A DNA stretch of 39,396 nt from a virus: positions 1 through 39,396 of IMG/VR virus record IMGVR_UViG_3300025818_000050; one strand, 5' to 3'. Under the pieces are notes generated by a model. The model saw only the letters and a program-made list of their open reading frames with translations. It was not told where the DNA came from and did not search any database. Below, piece by piece: positions 23,712 to 31,869 of the stretch. A program made the translations under genes and the position numbers. Each line of letters starts with the position of its first letter. Positions within the stretch are counted from its first letter, which is position 1.

Positions 23712-23719
23712 TAAATAGT
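23712..23719 (-). promoter_or_regulatory. ACTATTTA promoter-like element before scaffold and capsid genes
   Basis: ACTATTTA on the coding strand, within GAATACTATTTATTTTG, 33 bases before the scaffold start codon. The transcript it would drive runs to the terminator at 20654-20691. Confidence 0.55.
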
Positions 23720-23756
23720 ATTCACGCTCACAAAAGTCCATTTTTTGCAGCCTAAG

Positions 23757-26120
23757 TTATTCTTGATCAAATTCCCATACACAAGTAATGTTTACACGAC
23801 CCGGAGTATTAAAGAGTTCGTAGCGGATACCAATAACATCGCCGGCAGCAAATAATGCTGAGCCAGTAAACGGGAAGGTGGTGGTTGTTGACGCGACTGG
23901 ACCGGTCAAGCTTGATACTTCAACAATAGAACCATCGTCAACTGCATCTTGTCCATCAACTGCAACATAAAGAGTTAAACTTGAGGTGCCTCCGGATTGG
24001 TCATTGCTGCTTCTAAGAAATATTTTCTTAAGAGTTCCATTAAAAGGCGCAATCATTTGGTGCCTATAGTCAGCAGTTGGGGTGTCTACTTCAGTAAGAT
24101 CATAGAATGGTATAAAGCCTGTGTGTGGTGCACCACCACTATCAACAAACCCATGGGTTGTATACTCAAGAATACTGCCTCTTACAGAGCCCGTGACAGT
24201 TAAGCTGCCTGATATTGATGTAGAGCCTGAAACCGCAAGCGTATGTGTTGGTGCGCTAGTATTAATACCTACTCTATCTGCTGCTCCGCTAACATATAAC
24301 ATATGTGTATTGTTATCGCTCTCAACACGGAAGTCCATTAAAGAATCGGAGCCCTCATTGATAACAACTTCTGGATTAATGCTACCGGGCAGTGTAGATA
24401 AGCCTGTAATACGTATAGCTTCTTTTGATGCTCCGCCGTCGTTTGTTTTGAAAACTATGCTTTTATTTAACACAAAATTTTCAATAATGACATTGTCACT
24501 AGTATTAACACCAATACTAGCTGCGGGTGTTGCGCCGTCGTTCAATATTAGCGTTGGTGTGTTTGAGCCTATTATAACCTCTCCAGAACCACTGACTTGG
24601 AATACAGGGTTGTGGCTGTCTGACTGAGCGTGGATAAGTTTTTCAATGTCTGTTCCGACAAAGTTCGCAACACCGTCGAATGCTGCACCACCAACTGTAA
24701 TTTGACCAGAACCAGAAACACCGAGAGCAATGCGACCACCATCGGCGTCTGCTGCTTGCATTAGAGCAAGTGTCTTATTACTTGTATCCGAAGGTCTGAT
24801 AGCAAGCATACCATCTAATGCACCGTAGCCAAATTTGTCGCCAATTGCTATATGCGGTTGAGATCCTGTGACGTGAATACCAAGAGAACTGCTGATAAAT
24901 GTTCCTGCGGATAAGCCAACAGATGCGCTTATCGATCCGCTAGCAAGAACGTCGGAGCCAATTGTTGCATTACCATCAACGTGTAGAGTGCTCGATCCAG
25001 AGTAAGCACCTACGTTTGTGATACCATTTGCCGTTAAGGACTCCATTATTGTTGAGCCTGAAACTGTAAGATCGTTTCCTAGTATTGTTGCTCCGACAAA
25101 CTGTGCTGTTCCAGAACCGGAAATGTTTCCTTGAACAAATGTATCGTCTCTTAAACTAATATCGTATCCCAAGTTACCAACGTGAATAACGTCATCAGAG
25201 TGAACTCCAATTAACGATACGTTAGAGTTGGTGGTTGAGTAGCCTTGGAAGAACTGGTTGTTCAATCGAATATTGACGTTACCGCTTACGGCTGTGGTTC
25301 CGTTAACTTCGAGTGTTGAGTCAAGCGGAATGGTATTAATACCAACTCTATTTGCAGACGACGAAACGTATATTGTGTTGTCTTGCACAGAACAATCACT
25401 ATCATTTCCGACAAACAAGTAGCCTTTATCTAAGTTTGGGGTTGCGTTAGATCTACCAGCACCGCCAACTTTAATTTGGTTATCGCCACCTCCACCATTG
25501 CGAACAACCTGACCAATATTTTGTAATAAATTATTTGAACCAGTTGGTCGAGTTGTTGTCAAGGATCCAGAAACGCCACCTGAGCCCGTTTGAACAAACA
25601 CAGGATCTCCTTCGGCAAATGTTTCGCCAGGAAATAATGTGCTTAAATTCAGGTTTCCAATCGACCCAAAAGTGACAACTTGAACAGAAGCGCCTTGTGC
25701 TGCGTTGGAGCCAGCAAGACCAAAAGCAGGCATTTTGGTGGCGTCGTCCGCTGCTGCAAGAGCCACTGTTGGTGTTTGTCCCGCTACACCTTTAATATAA
25801 ACTACTTGACCTCTCGATATTGAATCACCTTCGTCATTAACAGCGTCAAAACGAATGGCACCCTCAACATCACCAACTACCTCTTCGACATATAATCTGC
25901 TCCATTCTAAGTCTACAGACCCAAGATCATTAGTTAGTGTAACACTTGGGACAATATTCACTGACGACGTAATCGCAGAACCAGAAACAATAAATCTTTG
26001 TTGACCATTTGTTTTGATTGCTACAAAATCGTTTTCAAAGTCTATCTGAACGTCGTTTGGGTCACCCTCGTACTGGATATCTCCGGTATGCTGGGAACCT
26101 TTCTGATTATTATATGCCAT
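23757..26120 (-). CDS. Fibre-like structural protein with Gly/Ser repeats (MAY family)
   Basis: A 787-residue protein starting MAYNNQKG, as do three other genes in this block. The N-terminal 200 residues are beta-rich and include a region like a phage stalk domain (SRGQVVYIKGVAGQTPTVALAAADDA). The long middle (about 250-670) is made of short beta repeats of the type 'VSGSGxxxV' and 'RVGINTxxPxxTLxVSGSTSISGS', typical of triple-stranded beta fibres. The last 120 residues form a separate jelly-roll-like domain (GFIPFYDLTEVDTPTADYRH, FNGTLKKIFLRSS, LTLYVAVDG, FAAGDVIGIRYELF) unlike the ends of its neighbours. I infer a tail fibre or capsid fibre. Receptor binding would be at that C-terminal domain, but this is unproven. 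Confidence 0.75.
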   Translation of the reverse strand: MAYNNQKGSQHTGDIQYEGDPNDVQIDFENDFVAIKTNGQQRFIVSGSAITSSVNIVPSVTLTNDLGSVDLEWSRLYVEEVVGDVEGAIRFDAVNDEGDSISRGQVVYIKGVAGQTPTVALAAADDATKMPAFGLAGSNAAQGASVQVVTFGSIGNLNLSTLFPGETFAEGDPVFVQTGSGGVSGSLTTTRPTGSNNLLQNIGQVVRNGGGGDNQIKVGGAGRSNATPNLDKGYLFVGNDSDCSVQDNTIYVSSSANRVGINTIPLDSTLEVNGTTAVSGNVNIRLNNQFFQGYSTTNSNVSLIGVHSDDVIHVGNLGYDISLRDDTFVQGNISGSGTAQFVGATILGNDLTVSGSTIMESLTANGITNVGAYSGSSTLHVDGNATIGSDVLASGSISASVGLSAGTFISSSLGIHVTGSQPHIAIGDKFGYGALDGMLAIRPSDTSNKTLALMQAADADGGRIALGVSGSGQITVGGAAFDGVANFVGTDIEKLIHAQSDSHNPVFQVSGSGEVIIGSNTPTLILNDGATPAASIGVNTSDNVIIENFVLNKSIVFKTNDGGASKEAIRITGLSTLPGSINPEVVINEGSDSLMDFRVESDNNTHMLYVSGAADRVGINTSAPTHTLAVSGSTSISGSLTVTGSVRGSILEYTTHGFVDSGGAPHTGFIPFYDLTEVDTPTADYRHQMIAPFNGTLKKIFLRSSNDQSGGTSSLTLYVAVDGQDAVDDGSIVEVSSLTGPVASTTTTFPFTGSALFAAGDVIGIRYELFNTPGRVNITCVWEFDQE

Positions 26121-26137
26121 TTATTACTTCCTTTTAT

Positions 26138-27265
26138 TTATTTGCCTTTTGAGCTTATAACCCACCAAGCCACTCCATCGGACTGAAGAGAGCGGGACGA
26201 GTGGTTTGTTTTTATAATCATTTCATCTGTCAAGTCTATTGCACCCTCTACGGCTTTTAAAACTACTGGGTATGTACCTTTCTTTGACTCGCCACTGGTG
26301 GTCATCTTAACGTTGATAATTCTTCCGGCATTGTTACGCGCAGGAGGCAGCATCACAGTAACTGGGCTGCTGTTCGTGTCACACAGTAACGTATAGTCTT
26401 CACTTTGCGCTTCATAAATTCTGCTAGCAATTGTCTTTATGTTATTATAAACAGCGCCATTACAATAAAGCGACTTGTTTACTTTGAAAGAGCTAGCGTC
26501 AACCTTTCCATCAACCTTTAAAGTATCAGATGCTAAGTCATATGAGAGTTTTGAAGTTGCCGTAAAGCCTCGTTTGTCTTTTATTTGCACGTCCCCAATG
26601 CCGCCGGCAGCTTGGTGTATTTTGTGTGATACATAACTTTCATAGAAATTCAAAAGTGTTGTGCTTGTTGTGTTTTTGTGAGATATGTCCGACACTAACA
26701 GCAGATCATTATCACTTAAGTTTTGACCGCTGATGTTTATTTTGTCCATATTCTCTAAGTCAATTGCTAACTTTGAGCCTTTAACCGTTAAACCGCCGTT
26801 TGTAGATAAGTCAATTGATAATCCATCCTCTTCAGCGAGTATACCTGCACCGCAGTTAACTTGTACGTTTCCGTGTACAGAATGTAGTCCACTTCCAATG
26901 CGAATAGAGTCAGCATGAACTTTGCCTGTAATTTTATCTGCTGGAATATCGACGAGGTTTGCTGCTGAGCCATGAAACTCTTCTGCGTGAATGGTGTTTG
27001 TTTTTAATGTCTCACCATCAAAAGTGAGTTTGTCGCTTGCCCTTGCTGTGTTTTCGTCTTCAAACGTAAGTAAGGCACCCTTGCTTCCACCAACAATGTT
27101 TTTAATTGCCACATCTTTCATTGTTGCACAAGGACTTTGTGCATCTGTATCATAAAACACACTTGCGCTTATTGTATTTTTGAAGACTTTTACGCCATCT
27201 ATTTCTTGATCTCCGTATTGATCCACGGAGCCTTCAACTATTCCCTTGAGAACATTGTAAGCCAT
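26138..27265 (-). CDS. Fibre-like structural protein (MAY family)
   Basis: A 375-residue protein starting MAYNVLKGIVEGSVDQYGDQEIDGVKVF. The middle (about 50-260) is beta-rich with phrases such as ADKITGKVHADSIRIGSGLHSVHGNVQVNCGAG and GLTVKGSKLAIDLENMDKINISG. The C-terminus from about 290 (YEAQSEDYTLLC, SPVTVMLPPARNNAGRIINVKM, SDGVAWWVIS) matches the end domain of the genes at 30113, 31170 and 27605. In tail fibres of other phages this 'TLP...G....vk...iDG...l...g..W.v' end is a small beta tip. An ACTATTTA-related element (CCTATTTA) lies 18 bases upstream, followed by a GAGAGGA binding site. Function inferred. Confidence 0.72.
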   Translation of the reverse strand: MAYNVLKGIVEGSVDQYGDQEIDGVKVFKNTISASVFYDTDAQSPCATMKDVAIKNIVGGSKGALLTFEDENTARASDKLTFDGETLKTNTIHAEEFHGSAANLVDIPADKITGKVHADSIRIGSGLHSVHGNVQVNCGAGILAEEDGLSIDLSTNGGLTVKGSKLAIDLENMDKINISGQNLSDNDLLLVSDISHKNTTSTTLLNFYESYVSHKIHQAAGGIGDVQIKDKRGFTATSKLSYDLASDTLKVDGKVDASSFKVNKSLYCNGAVYNNIKTIASRIYEAQSEDYTLLCDTNSSPVTVMLPPARNNAGRIINVKMTTSGESKKGTYPVVLKAVEGAIDLTDEMIIKTNHSSRSLQSDGVAWWVISSKGK

Positions 27266-27283
27266 TTTATTTCCTCTCGTCTA

Positions 27284-27291
27284 TAAATAGG
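27284..27291 (-). promoter_or_regulatory. CCTATTTA promoter-like element (one mismatch)
   Basis: CCTATTTA on the coding strand, 18 bases before the start codon of the 375-residue fibre-like gene. It differs from the common form at the first base. Confidence 0.4.
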
Positions 27292-27522
27292 TTATAAATT
27301 CGTTTTATCTCTGATAATAAATGCGCCGTAATTAGTATGGAACTCCGGGTGATATTCAAACCCGTGTTCGTCTAGTATGCCGAATACGATCTCTCGCATC
27401 ATCTCGGAGTCACCTGTTATGATCTTCAGAGGAGCGTCGTTCATTAAAATAAAGTTTACAACTTTGTTTTCAACGTCTCGATGATATTCTCCGTGCAGAT
27501 CCAAAGTCTTGATATTAGTCAC
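27292..27522 (-). CDS. Smr-like mini-protein
   Basis: A 76-residue protein that looks like a reduced Smr (small MutS-related) domain. LDLHG at residues 7-11 is the family's first motif. IITGDSEMMREIVFGILDEHGF (34-55) lies where Smr has 'I.HGkGtG.Lr..v...L...', and GAFIIRD is the last strand. Smr domains bind and nick DNA or cleave RNA; the usual HGKG..G loop is shortened here to TGDS, so activity is uncertain. The start must lie before LDLHG, and the only codon is GTG at 27520-27522, without a ribosome binding site. Directly upstream are an ACTATTTA element (five-base gap) and a terminator. It stands alone among fibre genes and may be leaderless. Confidence 0.65.
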   Translation of the reverse strand: MTNIKTLDLHGEYHRDVENKVVNFILMNDAPLKIITGDSEMMREIVFGILDEHGFEYHPEFHTNYGAFIIRDKTNL

Positions 27523-27527
27523 AGATA

Positions 27528-27535
27528 TAAATAGT
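27528..27535 (-). promoter_or_regulatory. ACTATTTA promoter-like element before the Smr-like gene
   Basis: ACTATTTA on the coding strand, one base after the T run of the terminator and only five bases before the GTG start. If it acts as a -10-type element, the transcript would begin at or inside the start codon. Confidence 0.5.
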
Positions 27536-27536
27536 C

Positions 27537-27569
27537 AAAAAAAAGGATGCCCCCACAAGGAGGGCATCC
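27537..27569 (-). terminator. Intrinsic terminator after the 796-residue repeat protein gene
   Basis: GGATGCCC pairs with GGGCATCC, with two more inner G-C pairs, and eight T follow on the minus strand. It ends the transcript of the highly biased repeat-protein gene. Confidence 0.93.
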
Positions 27570-27583
27570 AGTAAATAAGACAA

Positions 27584-27612
27584 TCTTCTAGATTGTAAGC
27601 AATCTTAGAAGA
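27584..27612 (-). other. Second hairpin at the stop codon of the repeat protein gene
   Basis: TCTTCTAGATTG and CAATCTTAGAAGA form a twelve-base stem with one bulge and a four-base loop. The stem includes the TAA stop codon at 27605-27607. It precedes the terminator, giving a double 3' structure that may protect the mRNA from 3' exonucleases. Confidence 0.55.
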
Positions 27613-29995
27613 CGATCCAGACGTTGTTACCAACGTACTGCATAGCGATAGCAGCGCCATCGGACTCAAGTACAACACTTGCTTGACCATCAATGAGGTG
27701 CGAAGTGCCGCCGTCAACAGCAACGATAAGATCGTTACCACCGAGGGATGCTGGAGCCTTAACACGAACCACGTCACCGTTAGAAGGTGCAGATGGAAGA
27801 GTAAGGGTACGATCAGCAGAGAGAGTAACAGTACCGAAGTTCATACCCTCAACAAGAGTTGCGTTAGCATCAGCGAACGACTGGGTTACGCCAGCCTCTG
27901 TCGAGAGAACGCCGTTGGTTGCGGAAAGACCGGAACCAGCCATTGCAGCCACAAGGTCAGCGATGCTTTCCTTGCGAGAAGCGTTGCTGTCGTCAGCGTC
28001 CACGATAGCAATGCTATCAGCAGCCACATCAACAGTAGCAGCGGTCAACTCGTTGAGGTCAACATCGAGGTTACCAGAACCGTCTTGAGCAAGACCAACA
28101 CCAGCGACAGCAGGAGCAAGCATAGCGCCTGTAACACCGTCAGCCTTGATACGAAGAGTATCAGCGTTGATCTCGATAGACGAGTCGTCAACGTTCACAC
28201 TGAAGTCACCATCAGCGACAGCAAGACCGTCACCAGCGGTGAAGTGTGCGCGGACCTCAGCAGCCGAAGGACCAGTGTAAGTGATCACACCAGTTGAGTT
28301 GTCGTATGAGAGAGAGCCGTCGCCACCAGAGTCAGTTACAGAGATAGCAGCGCGAGCACGTGCATCAGTGAAGTAAAGGTTGGAACCTTCAGTAAGATCG
28401 CCAGTGTCCTTGGTTGCAAGAACGTCGTCCCATGAACCAGAGAATGCGACAGCGCTGATGCTGATCTCACCAGTTGCCGAAGCGTAGTCAACCATCTCAC
28501 CGCCCGAAAGGAGACCGCGAGCAGAACCACTGAAGAGAGCCTCGTCCATTGCGAAGTTACCGCTACCATCATAAGTGATGAAACGAGCAGCTTCCATGGT
28601 AAGAGCGTTGTGGACGCGAGCGTCAGTGTAGTAAAGGTTAGAGCCTTCAGCAAGATCGCCAGTATCAGCAGCAGCCATCTTAGCGTCCCAGCGGACATCA
28701 GCAGAAGCCGAGAACAAAGCAGCGTCGATTGCAACTTCGCCATCAGTGATGGTGATCATCTCGCCACCAGAGAAGTGGGCACGCACTTCAGCAGCACTTG
28801 GTCCAGTGTAAGTTAAAACACCTGTGCTGTTGTCGTAAGCCAACGATCCGTCACCGCCAGCGTCAGTAACACTGATAGCTTGACGAGCGCGGGCATCGGT
28901 GAAGTAAAGGTTAGAACCTTCAGCAAGATCACCAGTGTCGGCAGCAGCCATCTTAGCATCCCAACGAACATCAGCAGAAGCAGAGAAGACAGCAGCATCG
29001 ACTGCAATCTCACCCGAAGCAATGCTGATCATCTCACCTGCGGAGAAGTGAGCACGAACTTCAGCAGCGGATGGACCTGTGTAAGTGATAACGCCTGTGG
29101 AGTTATCGTATGCAAGGGAGCCATCACCACCAGCATCAGTCACGCTAATAGCTTGACGGGCGCGAGCGTCGGTGAAGTAAAGGTTGCTAGAACCCTCAGA
29201 AAGATCGTCAGTGTCTTTGGTTGCGAGGACGGCATCCCAAGAGCCAGAGAACTCAGCACCGTCGATAGAAACAACACCAGAAGAGATGTCGATCATCTCA
29301 CCACCAGAGAAGTGCGAACGGACAGCAGCAGCAGCCGAAGCATCGCCAACGATGTCGAGAGTAGAACCAGACATTGCAGCACCAACTACGCTAAGAACAC
29401 CAGTGCTGCTGTTGTAGCTAAGGATGTCAGCATCCTCGCTGATAGCAGCGCGAGCGCGAGCGTCGGTGTAGTAAAGGTTGCTAGAACCTTCAGCAAGATC
29501 ATCAGTGTCGTGAGTTGCAAGAACATCAGCGAACGAACCGGTGAACTCACCAACTTGAACGTAGTCTTGAGCAAGCTTAGCGTCAGAGATAGAGCCAGCA
29601 AGCATAGCATCGGTAATACCGAGAGCCTTGACTTGAAGTGTGTCGGCGCTGATCTCGATTGAAGAATCATCAACGTTAACTTGAAGTTGATCGGCGCTTT
29701 CGCTAAGACCGTTGCCTGCAACAGCAGCCATAAGGTCGCCAACTGCTTCTTTCTTCATGAGGCCATCGGCATCAAGGAAGTAAAGGCTGTCGGACTGTAC
29801 GTCGATAGCAGCATCAGCAACACCATCGAGCTTAACGGTACCGCCAATTTGCAAGTTACCGGAGCCAGAGAGCGCGCCATTGTCGCGATCTACAGTGAGA
29901 CGAATTGAACCATCGTCATCTTTAATAATAAGACCACCCTCTTGAGTAAGGGAGCCGCTCATGACGGCAGGTCCTAATTGAAATTTATAAGCCAT
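27605..29995 (-). CDS. Repeat-rich fibre-like protein, 796 aa (MAY family)
   Basis: A 796-residue structural protein starting MAYKFQLGPAVMSGS. Residues 163-616 hold five tandem copies (86-98 residues) built around DTxDLxEGSxNLYFTDARARxAIS, then SLxYDNSTGVITYTGPSAAEVRAHFSxGEM. The 'LYFTDARAR' phrase is widespread in phage tail fibres. Flanks are duplicated too: NVDDSSIEISADTLQVKALG (108-127) against NVDDSSIEINADTLRIKADG (601-620). The end (from about 728) is the shared tip: RTLTLPSAPSNGDVVRVKA, LIDGQASVVLESDGAAIAMQYVGNNVWIVF. Codons are strongly biased like the capsid gene, a GGAGGG site precedes the ATG, and hairpins lie at both mRNA ends, so I infer a very abundant virion protein. It is probably a fibre or decoration. 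Confidence 0.82.
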   Translation of the reverse strand: MAYKFQLGPAVMSGSLTQEGGLIIKDDDGSIRLTVDRDNGALSGSGNLQIGGTVKLDGVADAAIDVQSDSLYFLDADGLMKKEAVGDLMAAVAGNGLSESADQLQVNVDDSSIEISADTLQVKALGITDAMLAGSISDAKLAQDYVQVGEFTGSFADVLATHDTDDLAEGSSNLYYTDARARAAISEDADILSYNSSTGVLSVVGAAMSGSTLDIVGDASAAAAVRSHFSGGEMIDISSGVVSIDGAEFSGSWDAVLATKDTDDLSEGSSNLYFTDARARQAISVTDAGGDGSLAYDNSTGVITYTGPSAAEVRAHFSAGEMISIASGEIAVDAAVFSASADVRWDAKMAAADTGDLAEGSNLYFTDARARQAISVTDAGGDGSLAYDNSTGVLTYTGPSAAEVRAHFSGGEMITITDGEVAIDAALFSASADVRWDAKMAAADTGDLAEGSNLYYTDARVHNALTMEAARFITYDGSGNFAMDEALFSGSARGLLSGGEMVDYASATGEISISAVAFSGSWDDVLATKDTGDLTEGSNLYFTDARARAAISVTDSGGDGSLSYDNSTGVITYTGPSAAEVRAHFTAGDGLAVADGDFSVNVDDSSIEINADTLRIKADGVTGAMLAPAVAGVGLAQDGSGNLDVDLNELTAATVDVAADSIAIVDADDSNASRKESIADLVAAMAGSGLSATNGVLSTEAGVTQSFADANATLVEGMNFGTVTLSADRTLTLPSAPSNGDVVRVKAPASLGGNDLIVAVDGGTSHLIDGQASVVLESDGAAIAMQYVGNNVWIVF
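28148..29509 (-). repeat. Five tandem protein-coding repeats (about 260-295 bp each)
   Basis: Five in-frame copies inside the 796-residue gene at residues 163-260, 261-352, 353-443, 444-529 and 530-616. Copies two and three are the most alike, even at DNA level, and copy four is the most diverged and lacks the STGVITYTGPSAA segment. This fits expansion by unequal recombination. Confidence 0.85.
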
Positions 29996-30034
29996 TTTAA
30001 AAACCCTCCATTTATAGTTTTTTATGGTTTAGGC

Positions 30035-30079
30035 GGATAAGTAAACTTATCCAAATTCGATGCACGGAAGCCATGCATC
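30035..30079 (-). promoter_or_regulatory. Twin hairpins in the leader of the repeat protein mRNA
   Basis: Two inverted repeats in the 117-base gap before the 796-residue gene: an eight-base perfect stem at 30035-30052 (GGATAAGT / ACTTATCC) and an interrupted stem at 30059-30079 (GATGCA / TGCATC plus two inner pairs). They follow the ACTACTTA element and leave the GGAGGG binding site free. Such 5' stems often stabilise mRNA. Confidence 0.6.
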
Positions 30080-30084
30080 ACTAT

Positions 30085-30092
30085 TAAGTAGT
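30085..30092 (-). promoter_or_regulatory. ACTACTTA promoter-like element before the 796-residue gene
   Basis: ACTACTTA on the coding strand, 89 bases before the start codon, just upstream of the two leader hairpins. A transcript starting shortly after it would carry a hairpin at its 5' end. Confidence 0.5.
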
Positions 30093-30112
30093 ATGTTTTG
30101 GGTCTTAAATTT

Positions 30113-31150
30113 TTAGCAGATAAAGAATTTATCGGTGCCGTTACAATAAAGCTGGATCGATGCGAAAGGTGACTCTAAAATAACTGAATTTTGACCGTCA
30201 ATTAAATCTGAATCTGATACTTGAATTGTTATGTTATTTGTGTTCGCGGATCCGCCTTCATCTTTTACAACAAACGTTTGACCAGTCTCCAAAAGACTGG
30301 CGCTTGGTAGCGTCAAAGACACAGGGTTTTGTGATGTATCAACGCCAAGATAATAGTCTTGTGCGCTTAAAGAATAGTTTCCAGATACAAGACTTCTATT
30401 GTAAACTACGCCACCGTGTATCTTGATACAAGCAGCATTTAAGTCAAGCTGAAAACCATTATCCATATGGATGCCTTTGTTTACTAAGTGCATATGACCA
30501 ATTTGCATACCCTGCTCTAAAGTGCCTGAGCCATATTGCAAATGACCATCACGGACGCTTAGTCTATCTGTTCCAAAGTGGATTGTGCTGCTTGAAATAT
30601 ATAACGATCCCCAAGGATTTGATGGTGAACCAAGGTTATAAATATCTGCTTGTGCTGGTATCAGATCTCCTTCTACTGTTCCTGTTCCAAACATCTCCAA
30701 GTTACCAGTCAAATATAAGTTTGAAGAACTAAACAGCAAGTTTGCTGAGCCAGTGAAGTCCCCATCAACATAATCATGATACTGAATAGAGTGTGCTGGT
30801 CCTTCAGCAGCAACATTATCGGCTCTAATATTAGTTAAATTGCTTCCGTCTCCATAATATACGGATGCAGATATACCGATGCTAGCACTAATATCGCCTA
30901 CAACATTTAATGTATCACCGTCAAACGTAAGGTTGGTTTCGCACGTTATTGTATTTGCATCACCATTAACGTTAGTTAAAAGCGAGTTATTTGTTGCGTT
31001 ATAAACGCGAGGCACATTGATGATGTTTGCGCCATCAGAAGTCGATAAATTGCCGGAAACAATTGGAACAATAACGTTTCCATTATGATCCTGTCTGGGG
31101 AGGAAATGGTTTGGCTGTAAGACTGTGCCAGATAGATTGTTGTAAGCCAT
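30113..31150 (-). CDS. Fibre-like structural protein (MAY family)
   Basis: A 345-residue protein starting MAYNNLSGTVLQPNHFLPRQ. The middle has fibre-type beta phrases (NLTFDGDTLNVVGDISASIGISASVYYGDGSNLTNI, about 70-110; LFSSSNLYLTGNLEMFGTGTVEGDL, about 143-165). The end domain (from about 262: NYSLSAQDYYLGV, PVSLTLPSASLLETGQTFVVKDEGG, LIDGQNSVILESPFASIQLYCNGTDKFFIC) is shared with neighbouring genes. 'YGDGSNLTNI' is a common tail-fibre motif. I infer a fibre or appendage protein. The gene is 19 bases downstream of the next fibre-like gene and has a TTAAAGGAG site before the ATG. Confidence 0.74.
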   Translation of the reverse strand: MAYNNLSGTVLQPNHFLPRQDHNGNVIVPIVSGNLSTSDGANIINVPRVYNATNNSLLTNVNGDANTITCETNLTFDGDTLNVVGDISASIGISASVYYGDGSNLTNIRADNVAAEGPAHSIQYHDYVDGDFTGSANLLFSSSNLYLTGNLEMFGTGTVEGDLIPAQADIYNLGSPSNPWGSLYISSSTIHFGTDRLSVRDGHLQYGSGTLEQGMQIGHMHLVNKGIHMDNGFQLDLNAACIKIHGGVVYNRSLVSGNYSLSAQDYYLGVDTSQNPVSLTLPSASLLETGQTFVVKDEGGSANTNNITIQVSDSDLIDGQNSVILESPFASIQLYCNGTDKFFIC

Positions 31151-31169
31151 TTGTCGTCTCCTTTAATAA

Positions 31170-31865
31170 TTAGAAGACAAACCAATTGCTTCCATTTGAA
31201 TACAAACTAATTGCAGGCATTGTACCTGTTAAGATATAAGTTGGATCACCATCAAATGTATATGTATCGTCCACAGAGCGAGTTAACGTAATGTTTGAAA
31301 GTCCGCGGGCGGTCGTTACTTCATCTTTAATAACCAATATCGCTCCAGCAGAAAAGTCAGCAGGACTTGGTATGGTAACATATACATTTGCTGGCGGAGT
31401 TACAACAGCATTTATACCAAGTACGTGATCTGAAGTAGACGCAGTGTGGTGGCTGCTTGTTACATTTGTGTAGTTACCGCCGAAGCCTTTAACAAAAGTT
31501 TGTTGCGAATAACTACTGGCTGATAAGATGGCTGTTGTGCCTGACCAGATCTCCAAACTTCCTGTACGCGAGTGAATATCATCTATCGTGTCGCCAAAGA
31601 ATGTTGAGCCTGTGGCGTCGATAATTGTTATATCTCGATATTGAAAAACACTGGCGCTGACTGTGCCGGTGACTATCAAGTTACCCGATAAGACCGCCGT
31701 ATTAGTGGTGTAGTTATACGTAAAGTCAAGAGAACCGCTGGACACACCTGTGCCCGATGCCGTCATAAATTGTACGGAATAAATTGGTCCTTCAGAACCT
31801 TCTCCGCCTCCGCCACCGCCACCGGAGCCGGAACAGTTTACATATGCCCAGCCAAAGTTAGCCAT
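31170..31865 (-). CDS. Fibre-like structural protein with poly-Gly hinge
   Basis: A 231-residue protein. The N-terminus MANFGWAYVNCSG is followed by a run of Gly (residues 14-21), a probable flexible hinge. Residues 28-110 are beta-rich (GPIYSVQFMTASGTGVSSGS, LIVTGTVSASVFQYRDITIID). The last 85 residues form the shared tip (VYVTIPSPADFSAGAILVIKDE, ILTGTMPAISLYSNGSNWFVF). It differs from the other members in its N-terminus, so it may attach to a different partner. The start codon lies four bases after the stop of the upstream decoration-like gene, whose end supplies GGAG. Confidence 0.72.
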   Translation of the reverse strand: MANFGWAYVNCSGSGGGGGGGEGSEGPIYSVQFMTASGTGVSSGSLDFTYNYTTNTAVLSGNLIVTGTVSASVFQYRDITIIDATGSTFFGDTIDDIHSRTGSLEIWSGTTAILSASSYSQQTFVKGFGGNYTNVTSSHHTASTSDHVLGINAVVTPPANVYVTIPSPADFSAGAILVIKDEVTTARGLSNITLTRSVDDTYTFDGDPTYILTGTMPAISLYSNGSNWFVF

Positions 31866-31869
31866 CGGG

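Noticed and set aside
28880-29662. Plus-strand frame of 260 codons opposite the repeat protein
   Set aside because: It repeats with the same period as the minus-strand repeats and is explained by them.
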